5,012 bases of DNA from an uncultured Gemmatimonadales bacterium (GTDB lineage Bacteria > Gemmatimonadota > Gemmatimonadetes > Longimicrobiales > Gaopeijiaceae). Made by a program: the position numbers and the translations under genes. This document shows positions 1 through 4,861 of this stretch, piece after piece. Every line of letters begins with the position of its first letter. Positions within the stretch are counted from its first letter, which is position 1. The notes below the pieces were generated by a model. That model worked only from the letters and a program-made list of their open reading frames with translations, did not search any database and had not been told where the DNA came from. Where the stretch lies: NCBI GenBank assembly GCA_937983085.1, contig CALJKZ010000543.1, positions 1 through 5,012 of the forward strand, in the 5' to 3' direction.

Positions 1-1
1 C

Positions 2-85
2 GCGGGTGGCGGAGGCGGCAATGCGGGCAGCGCCGGAAGCGACTCCCCGGCGGGCGAAGCCGTCGATCACAAGAAGATCAGCTAG
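2..85 (+). CDS. 3' end of an unidentified gene, Gly-rich C-terminus (partial)
   Basis: The frame is open from the window edge to a TAG at 83-85 and encodes 27 residues: a Gly/Ala/Ser-rich stretch (AGGGGGNAGSAGS) followed by a short charged tail ending in DHKKIS. I do not recognise the protein. Gly-rich tails of this sort occur on bacterial RNA-binding and chaperone-type proteins, but nothing visible allows a choice. Its stop lies 12 bases before the ATG of the cytolysin-like gene, and that gene's ribosome binding site starts one base after the stop. The two could therefore be co-transcribed. The short length and low complexity mean this could also be chance open frame. Confidence 0.5.
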   Translation, partial: AGGGGGNAGSAGSDSPAGEAVDHKKIS

Positions 86-90
86 AGGAG
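86..90 (+). promoter_or_regulatory. Ribosome binding site AGGAG for the cytolysin-like gene
   Basis: AGGAG lies 7 bases before the ATG at 98, which is the ideal spacing and supports that start. A competing in-frame GTG at 161 has a GAGG (150-153), also 7 bases ahead, and would give a more usual, shorter lipoprotein signal peptide. Confidence 0.65.
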
Positions 91-97
91 CAGACCC

Positions 98-1948
98 ATG
101 AGAACGCATAGACGACACGAGAGCTCTCCGATTACTCGGAGCCATCCGCGAGGCGGACGGGTGACCAAGCCCTCCTTCCCGCTCCTGACGCTGGCCACCG
201 TCGGACTCCTGGCGGCGTGCGGGGAGGACCCTGGCGGGGTCCCCACGCCCACGGAGACTCCGGCGGAGGTCGGCGCCTACCTGACCGAGCTCCCGACGTG
301 GAGCGCGTACACGGCCGACGTGAACGGGCCGACCCAGGCGCCGACACCCGTGGGCCCGCCGGAGGAAGCGGGGGCCGACACGGTGAGCGTCCAGCAGATC
401 GAGGAGGACGGTACGGTCACGGTCCTGCCTGACGTGGTGTACCAGTGCACCGAGCAGGACTACAACATGGCCTCCAATCCCGAAGAGTTGGTCATGTACG
501 ACCCCGACGTAGAGATCCTCTGGCCGGGCGGCCTCATCCAGGGCCGTAGCCGCAAAGCCTTGGGCTCCTTCGAGGGCCTGCCCATCGCCGAGCGAGCGCC
601 GCTTCGGGTCTCCATCCCCTCCTTCGCATTCGCGGAGAACTTCCGTGAGGTGGAGGGTCCGAACCAGGCGACCGTGGGAGCGGCGGTGGGAGCCATCATC
701 GGCGACGCGACGGGACGGGGGATCCGGGCACCGAGTGCCATCGACTTCGAAATGGAGACGTATCACTCCGAGGAATCCTTCGCCCTCTCCGCGAACCTCT
801 CGGGTCGCTACCTGGGCTTCTCGGGCAGCATCGGAACCGACATCTCCCGCGACGCCGCGGAGACCACAGTGACGGCCCACTACATCCAGCGGATGTTCAC
901 GGTCGTCGTCGAGGGCGGTCAGTCTCCGGGCGCCTTCTTCAGCTCCGACTTCACCCAGCAGAAGCTCCAGCAGCAGATCGATCAGGGACGGATGGGTCCG
1001 GAGAACCTGCCCATCTACGTATCGAACGTCGTGTATGGCCGGATGATGATGTTCTCGTTCACGTCCACGGCGAGTGAATCGGACATCCGCGCGACGCTCA
1101 ACGCCGCCTACGACGCCATCGCGGCGAGCGTGGAGCTCGACCTGTCCGCGAAGCAGCGGAAGATCCTTGAGACGGCGAAGATCCAGGTCACGACGCGAGG
1201 CGGCGACGCCCAGAACGTGTTGGACATCATCCGCTCGGGAGACTGGTCGCAGTACTTCACCGAGGATGCCCCTCTCTCCACGGCGGCGCCGCTTTCGTAC
1301 ACGCTGCGCAACCTGGGGGACAACTCCATCGCAGGGCGGACGGAGTCCACGGAGTACAGCATCCGCGAGTGCCAGGCGATTCCGGCATCCCCCGGATCCT
1401 TCGCCTTCCTCGATCCCCAGATCCAGGACGCGCCGTTCACCGGGGGCGTCACCACGCTCACCGGAGACGTGAACGGCGACGGCCGCATGGATCTGATCTG
1501 GAACCAGCTCCAACAGGGCACGAACCAGCTGTACGTAGGCATCTCGGCCGGGGACGGGACGTTCCAGTTCACCGCGCCCTTCGTTCATCCCGAGAGCCCG
1601 ACGGAAGGGTGGGGCAACTACACCGTGCATGTGGCCGACGTCAACGGCGACGCCTTCGCCGACCTCGTCTGGAACTACCTCGACTGGGAGAACAAGACGT
1701 TCGTCGGCATCGGCGCTGGCGATGGCACGTTCGGTACGCCGAGTGTCCGGATCCACGCGGCCAACGGGTGGACGAACTACACGCTGCTGGTGGGCGATGC
1801 CATGGGCCCGACGGGCTCGGGTGACGGCTTGGACGACCTGAACTTCGTACGGTTCGGGGGCCAGCCTCTCGGGGTCTACGCCGGCATGTCGGAAGGCGAC
1901 TCCCAGTTCGACTTTCGACCCTGGCGCATGCTCTCGACGGGCACGTAG
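98..1948 (+). CDS. CDC-like (thiol-activated cytolysin family) lipoprotein fused to FG-GAP propeller repeats; 3' part cut off by TAG
   Basis: Predicted pore-forming protein of 616 residues. Residues 26-41 form a lipoprotein signal ending in the canonical lipobox LAAC (lipidated Cys41). A Pro/Gly/Glu-rich linker follows to about 100. Residues about 100-425 match CDC domains 1-3 in order: LWPGGLI at 141-147 (CDC LYPGAL-type), RAPLRVSIPSF at 166-176, the first transmembrane-hairpin region at about 230-260, YIQRMFTVVVE at 262-272, VSNVVYGR at 308-315 (streptolysin O has VSNVAYGR), GGDAQ at 368-372 (as recalled for perfringolysin O), the second hairpin region at about 371-390, and LSYT...DNSIAGR...TEY at 399-420. 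Domain 4, with the Trp-rich undecapeptide and cholesterol-binding loop, is missing. Instead, from about 435, three FG-GAP/VCBS repeats follow with Ca-type loops DVNGDGRMD (457), DVNGDAFAD (514) and an expanded one at 567-580. The stop falls inside the fourth repeat, so the product is probably truncated. ATG98 has an ideal ribosome binding site; GTG161 is an alternative start. Family assignment is firm; target and activity are unknown. Confidence 0.9.
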   Translation: MRTHRRHESSPITRSHPRGGRVTKPSFPLLTLATVGLLAACGEDPGGVPTPTETPAEVGAYLTELPTWSAYTADVNGPTQAPTPVGPPEEAGADTVSVQQIEEDGTVTVLPDVVYQCTEQDYNMASNPEELVMYDPDVEILWPGGLIQGRSRKALGSFEGLPIAERAPLRVSIPSFAFAENFREVEGPNQATVGAAVGAIIGDATGRGIRAPSAIDFEMETYHSEESFALSANLSGRYLGFSGSIGTDISRDAAETTVTAHYIQRMFTVVVEGGQSPGAFFSSDFTQQKLQQQIDQGRMGPENLPIYVSNVVYGRMMMFSFTSTASESDIRATLNAAYDAIAASVELDLSAKQRKILETAKIQVTTRGGDAQNVLDIIRSGDWSQYFTEDAPLSTAAPLSYTLRNLGDNSIAGRTESTEYSIRECQAIPASPGSFAFLDPQIQDAPFTGGVTTLTGDVNGDGRMDLIWNQLQQGTNQLYVGISAGDGTFQFTAPFVHPESPTEGWGNYTVHVADVNGDAFADLVWNYLDWENKTFVGIGAGDGTFGTPSVRIHAANGWTNYTLLVGDAMGPTGSGDGLDDLNFVRFGGQPLGVYAGMSEGDSQFDFRPWRMLSTGT

Positions 1949-2563
1949 GCGCCCTCCCTCCTCCGCCCCCCCCACCGCGACGGCGTCGGCGCCATGGTCT
2001 TCGTCTTCAACAGACGATGGGCGACCGGCGCCAACCGGGTCTACGCCGTCACGTCAAACGGGGACGACGAGTGGGCGCTCCAGGCGTACGCGGATCACCC
2101 GACGAGCACGGATTGGACGGGCTACGCCATCCGCATGGGCGACGTGAACGGACTCGGGAGTCAGGCCATCATCTGGGCCGACACCACGAGTCTGCAGAAC
2201 AACGTCACCGTAGGCATGTGGAACGGCTCGGGGTTCAACTACTCGCCGGTGGAGGCCGCCCAGTATCGCGACAACCCCCAGAACCCGCCGCTGTCGGTGG
2301 AGGTCGGGGACGTGGACGGTGACGGCGACGCGGACCTCATCTGGGGGAGCCGCGCGGCCGGCGTGAACCGGACGTACGTGAGCCTGGGTGAAGGCGACGG
2401 CACCTTCGACTTCGCCACGGTCAGTCAGCTCCACCCCGACGGTGATCCGAACTGGTCCCAGTTCCGGATGTTCGTGGCCGACGTGAATGGGGATGGTCGG
2501 GACGACATCATCTGGAATCACCCGGCGGCGACGAACCGTATCTACACGGCCATCGGGAAGAAC
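1400..2563 (+). repeat. Seven FG-GAP/VCBS protein repeats (one seven-bladed propeller) spanning the TAG
   Basis: Each repeat of about 57 codons has a Ca-type loop of the form DxNGDGxxD, a strand such as LIWN, then N-x-x-Y-V-G and GDGTF. The first Asp codon, or its equivalent, falls at 1466, 1637, 1796, about 1967, 2141, 2309 and 2480, giving spacings of 171, 159, 171, 174, 168 and 171 bases. Repeats 1, 6 and 7 have full acidic loops and repeat 2 nearly so. Repeat 3 has five extra residues in the loop, repeat 4 has lost its first part, and repeat 5 has a loop with a replaced Asp (DVNGLG). Seven repeats is the number needed to close an integrin-alpha-type propeller. Confidence 0.85.
1946..1993 (+). 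other. In-frame TAG and C-rich stretch interrupting FG-GAP repeat 4
   Basis: A TAG at 1946-1948 is followed by 15 sense codons in the same frame before the ATG at 1994. The stretch is C-rich, with eight C at 1966-1973, and GGCGCC occurs at both ends (1948-1953 and 1988-1993). It sits where repeat 4 should carry its W-x-x-Y strand and DVNG loop. Its length is right for that segment but its sequence is not, in any of the three frames. Repeat identity returns at GAC 1979 (DGVGAMVFVFN). Candidate explanations are local damage with balanced indels, a consensus error in the C run, or a genuine nonsense mutation. Confidence 0.7.
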
Positions 2564-2566
2564 TGA
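1994..2566 (+). pseudogene. Detached 3' part of the cytolysin-propeller gene (FG-GAP repeats 4-7)
   Basis: This 190-codon open frame is in the same frame as the cytolysin-like gene and continues its propeller. It holds the tail of repeat 4 (MVFVFN...NRVYAV), repeat 5 (loop at residues 50-55), repeat 6 (DVDGDGDAD at 106-114) and repeat 7 (DVNGDGRDD at 163-171), ending with NRIYTAIGKN. It has no signal peptide and no convincing ribosome binding site before ATG 1994, and it would start in mid-repeat. I therefore read it as the remainder of one original gene (98-2566, about 822 codons) rather than an independent gene. It could be expressed if the TAG is read through or if the sequence is wrong at the break. 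Codon choice and GC-rich third positions match the upstream part, which suggests a recent break. Confidence 0.75.
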
Positions 2567-2620
2567 GGCAACGCCCCCCCGACACTCCGACGAGGTCCGC
2601 GCGCGCGGGGCCTCACGGAG

Positions 2621-2652
2621 GAGCCCCGTTCGGCCAAGGCCGAACGGGGCTC
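2621..2652 (+). terminator. Strong hairpin after the cytolysin-like gene, probable terminator
   Basis: GAGCCCCGTTCGGCC at 2621-2635 is followed by AA and its exact reverse complement at 2638-2652. In practice this folds as a 14-bp stem with a four-base CAAG loop. It starts 54 bases after the stop at 2566. No T tract follows (GCGTCCTGTGGGGG), so it is not a classical intrinsic terminator, but position and stability fit transcription ending or 3'-end protection of the upstream mRNA. Confidence 0.6.
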
Positions 2653-2783
2653 GCGTCCTGTGGGGGACGGCCAAGAGTGCGGGCTGTCCGGTTCCCCGGT
2701 TTCGCGCACGCCGATTCAGCCCCCCCAGGATTCGCGACATGACGCCGGGCCCCGCCCGCCGGGCCCCTTCGTGCGCCCCTATA

Positions 2784-2873
2784 GACGCGCGTCGACGAAA
2801 AAGCGTGCAAATCGGTGCGCGGGCCGTGAGGGGCGCCGGGTGGTTTTTGCACGCTTTCGGGCTGACGAGCGTC
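2784..2873. repeat. 90-base interrupted inverted repeat upstream of the redoxin gene
   Basis: The outer arms GACGCGCGTC (2784-2793) and GACGAGCGTC (2864-2873) pair at 9 of 10 positions. The inner arms AAAGCGTGCAAA (2800-2811) and TTTGCACGCTTT (2846-2857) pair perfectly. Unpaired 6-base segments separate inner and outer arms on each side, and the central loop is 34 bases. About 22 of 28 positions are paired overall. It lies 43 bases before the GTG at 2917, so it may be an operator or a structured leader RNA. A weak TTGCAC/CCTAAT pair (2848-2853, 2873-2878, spacer 19) could be a promoter embedded in the right arm. A miniature mobile element is also possible: flanks CCCCTATA and CTAATACCCC are similar but not an exact target duplication. 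Confidence 0.55.
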
Positions 2874-2916
2874 CTAATACCCCGGGATCGTCTTCTTCCG
2901 AAAAGCGAGCGCGAGC

Positions 2917-3441
2917 GTGACGTGGCTTCAGAGTAATGGGAATCGAGTCGCATTGGGTCTCGGTGTGCTGGCCCTGGCCCAGATCGGGTTTCTGCTCACT
3001 GCACGCGGAGGGGCAGCCAGCGGACCGCCGACGACGCCCCCCGGATTCGACTTCGGCTCCGTCGAGGTGATCGCCGACGACGGAGCACGCTCGCCTCTCG
3101 CCACCGGCGAGCCCGTCCTCGTGCTCGTCTTCCACTCGAGCTGCGGCCACTGCGAGGTGCTGGCGCCCGACTGGGCCGAATGGATGCGTGCCCGACCCGC
3201 CGACCTCGCGGTTGTCGCCGTGTCTCAGGAGCCCCTCGAGTCGGCCAAGCAGTACGCCGCTCGGCACGGGTGGAGCGTGCCCGTCCGGTCGGTGGTCGTG
3301 CCTACCCTTGGAAGCCCGGCTCGAGCGCTGGTAGGTCTCACCCCGTGGGTGTTCGCCCTCGACGAGAACGGGCACGTCCTCGTAGGCGGCCATGGATCGG
3401 AGGTCGCCTCGGTGGCGGCGGTGCTGAGCGCTCGCCCGTGA
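2917..3441 (+). CDS. Membrane-anchored thioredoxin-fold protein with CGHC active site (TlpA-like)
   Basis: This 174-residue protein probably catalyses thiol-disulfide exchange outside the cytoplasmic membrane. A short N-terminus is followed by one hydrophobic segment at about 11-29 (VALGLGVLALAQIGFLLTA), read as an uncleaved anchor or signal. The thioredoxin fold begins at about 45. The redox motif is CGHC at 76-79 in the context FHSSCGHCEVLAPDW; the CGHC dipeptide is the one found in eukaryotic disulfide isomerases and in many redoxins. Thr-Pro at 142-143 (GLTPWVFALDENG) is the expected cis-Pro loop, followed by the final hairpin. Length fits small TlpA/ResA-type proteins. The start is GTG 2917; it has only a weak purine-rich stretch ahead of it, and no upstream ATG is in frame. 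Its stop overlaps the next start (GTGA at 3438-3441), so it is probably translationally coupled to the propeller lipoprotein. Direction of reaction and substrate are not visible; the Cys-rich peptide downstream is an obvious candidate. Confidence 0.88.
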   Translation: MTWLQSNGNRVALGLGVLALAQIGFLLTARGGAASGPPTTPPGFDFGSVEVIADDGARSPLATGEPVLVLVFHSSCGHCEVLAPDWAEWMRARPADLAVVAVSQEPLESAKQYAARHGWSVPVRSVVVPTLGSPARALVGLTPWVFALDENGHVLVGGHGSEVASVAAVLSARP

Positions 3442-4679
3442 CGCCTGCGGGCACCGATCGGCCGCTCGAAGCGGTACCTCGCCGGCCACGTTGGATCGCG
3501 GGCCTCATGGTCGGCCTCGCGTGGACGGGATTGGGGTGCGGCTCCGAAGCGTCGGACGAGGAGACGTCGGTGGAGGTGGCCCGCGCCGATCTGCGGTCGT
3601 TTCCCGCGAGCATCGGCTTCACCGACGTGCGCGACATGGTGTCCGACGGCGAGAACCTCTGGGTCCTCGACCGGGCGGCGCCGTTCATTACGCGGGTAAG
3701 CCTGGACGGCGCCGACGTTCAGAGGTTCGGCAACCAGGGAGAGGGGCCGAGTGAGCTCGGTCGGCCGGTGGCCCTCCGGGTGACCCTGGGTCACGTGGAC
3801 GTCTGGGACGTGGGATTGGGCAAGCGGGCGTCGTTCTTTCTCGACGGCACCCTCGATGCCGTACATCGACTGAGTGACGAGCGCTCGGGGTGGATCCGCG
3901 CCGACATCGAACGCGTCTCGCACGTCGACCCGTGGCGGGTGCGTGCGCGGGGAGACATCACGTACTTCGTCCGACTCCCCTACGGCATGACTCAGCCTCT
4001 CGACTTCGGGCGAGGGGAACTGGTCCGCGCGAGCGTAGACCTGGAGCCGGATGGGTCCGTCGTCCGCTTCGAGGACTATCTGCCGCGGGACGAGCGAGGC
4101 GTCGGTCAGTTCCCCGCCGTGCCATTGTGGGATGTGTGCCCCAGCGGGATGGCCATCTGGAATCCGAGGGACGGGCGGGTGGAGTGGATCGACGAGCGCG
4201 GGGTCCTCATCCACTCGGTCCGCGTCGCTTCCCCGGGCGTCCGCATCACGGACGAGGGCATACTCACCTTCCTGCGGGCCATGGCCGACCATGAACTTGG
4301 CTCGGGAGTCGAAGTACCCGCGGAGGTGTTTCGGGCCCGTCTCCGCGAGGTACGCCCAGTCTTCGGCCAGCTGGCTACCGACTTCGTCGATCTTCGGTGC
4401 GCCCTCGACGCTGCGGTCTGGCTCAGGCATTTCGACCTCGAGGCCGACCCCTTGGGCGCCGACGACACCTGGCTTCGCGTTCCCACCGACGGCGAGGCTC
4501 TCCGGGTCCGCTTTCCTTCGAATTTCGAACCATTCCTCTTCGCCGCCGAGGAGATCGTCGGGGTGGTCCAGACCCCTGACGGCGACCGCCTCGGATCCTG
4601 GCGCGCATCACCCTTCCTCCCGCACGTTCCCCCAACGGAGTGTCCTTCATGCGAAAGCGACTCCTCTTCGCCCTCGTAG
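3438..4679 (+). CDS. 6-bladed beta-propeller lipoprotein
   Basis: 413 residues from GTG 3438, which shares GTGA with the preceding stop; this start puts RRPRW directly before the hydrophobic segment IAGLMVGLAWTGLG and Cys34. The longer frame back to 3180 only runs through the redoxin gene and gives Arg-rich shadow sequence, so I discard it. The site before Cys34 (GLGC) is a loose lipobox, so lipidation is probable rather than certain. The body shows the pattern of the NHL-like 6-bladed propellers common in Bacteroidota and Gemmatimonadota: IGFTDVRDMVSDGENLWVLD (59-78), a strand ending in VSLDGADVQRFGNQ, then the hallmark GEGPSELGRP (101-110) and VDVWDVG with SFFLDG (about 120-137). Later blades are diverged. 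No catalytic residues are recognisable; the role is probably binding or scaffolding at the cell surface or periplasm. The last 31 bases overlap the next gene. Confidence 0.85.
   Translation: MTPAGTDRPLEAVPRRPRWIAGLMVGLAWTGLGCGSEASDEETSVEVARADLRSFPASIGFTDVRDMVSDGENLWVLDRAAPFITRVSLDGADVQRFGNQGEGPSELGRPVALRVTLGHVDVWDVGLGKRASFFLDGTLDAVHRLSDERSGWIRADIERVSHVDPWRVRARGDITYFVRLPYGMTQPLDFGRGELVRASVDLEPDGSVVRFEDYLPRDERGVGQFPAVPLWDVCPSGMAIWNPRDGRVEWIDERGVLIHSVRVASPGVRITDEGILTFLRAMADHELGSGVEVPAEVFRARLREVRPVFGQLATDFVDLRCALDAAVWLRHFDLEADPLGADDTWLRVPTDGEALRVRFPSNFEPFLFAAEEIVGVVQTPDGDRLGSWRASPFLPHVPPTECPSCESDSSSPS
4637..4640 (+). promoter_or_regulatory. Ribosome binding site GGAG for the Cys-rich peptide
   Basis: GGAG lies 8 bases before ATG 4649, inside the end of the propeller gene. 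It decides the start in favour of ATG 4649 over the in-frame GTG at 4640, which overlaps the GGAG itself. Confidence 0.65.
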
Positions 4680-4858
4680 TCCTCAACGTCCTCCTCGGTG
4701 CCGCCATCGTCATGGGCCCCCTCGCCGCTCAGGTGCTGCCGATGTCCGGGCTGCGGGATTGCTGTCAGGGGGCGATCTGCTGCGAAAGCTGCTGCTGGTT
4801 CCGCAGTGATTGTGATCTGAACAGCGATTGCCTGACGCTGAATCTCGATGGGAGCTGA
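4649..4858 (+). CDS. Small exported or membrane-anchored Cys-rich peptide (69 residues, 8 Cys)
   Basis: Begins MRKRLLFALVVLNVLLGAA, a positively charged start plus a hydrophobic segment to about 27 that reads as a signal peptide (possible cleavage after Ala27, PLAA-Q) or a single anchor. The mature part of about 40 residues holds all eight cysteines (38, 39, 44, 45, 48, 49, 55, 61) in the pattern CC-x4-CC-x2-CC-x5-C-x5-C, and ends with an acidic, Lys-free tail. I do not recognise a family. Disulfide-knotted peptide, metal-binding peptide or precursor of a modified peptide are all open. It overlaps the propeller gene by 31 bases in another frame and has its own ribosome binding site. A redoxin gene two genes upstream suggests that its cysteines are oxidised or isomerised outside the cytoplasm. 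That the sequence is a real gene is well supported by the signal-like start, start context and clean Cys spacing. Confidence 0.8.
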   Translation: MRKRLLFALVVLNVLLGAAIVMGPLAAQVLPMSGLRDCCQGAICCESCCWFRSDCDLNSDCLTLNLDGS

Positions 4859-4861
4859 TCG

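Larger units (their letters stand above)
2567..2916. other. 350-base intergenic region with two large inverted repeats
   Basis: No convincing gene was seen on either strand. The region contains C runs of 7 at 2574-2580 and 2720-2726, a strong hairpin at 2621-2652, a direct repeat GCCGGGCCCC at 2744-2753 and 2758-2767, and the long interrupted inverted repeat at 2784-2873. Open frames crossing it on both strands have Arg/Pro-rich composition typical of GC-rich non-coding frames. It separates the cytolysin-like gene from the redoxin-propeller gene set and must hold the promoter of the latter if that set has its own. Confidence 0.6.

Noticed and set aside
1946..1993. A simple single frameshift at the C run 1966-1973 as the cause of the split
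   Set aside because: The frames before and after the run are the same, and neither alternative frame restores the missing repeat sequence, so one indel cannot explain it.
2660..2780. Possible tRNA or other small structured RNA gene
   Set aside because: GGTTCCCCGG at about 2690 briefly recalls a T-arm, but no acceptor stem or anticodon arm could be paired around it.
2487..2936. 149-codon plus-strand open frame over the end of the propeller and the intergenic region
   Set aside because: Arg/Pro-rich, crosses the strong hairpin and the inverted repeat, and starts inside FG-GAP repeat 7; no ribosome binding site or domain.
2054..2953. 299-codon open frame on the minus strand across the propeller remainder and the intergenic region
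   Set aside because: Val/Arg/His-rich composition without domain or signal; mirrors the GC-rich third positions of the FG-GAP repeats on the plus strand.
3180..3437. N-terminal extension of the propeller gene back to ATG 3180
   Set aside because: It runs in another frame through the redoxin catalytic domain and gives Arg-rich shadow sequence; the signal peptide begins only after GTG 3438.
3225..4430. 401-codon open frame on the minus strand
   Set aside because: It lies entirely antisense to the redoxin and propeller genes, is rich in Arg, His and Pro, and shows no domain; GC-rich genes commonly leave long open antisense frames.
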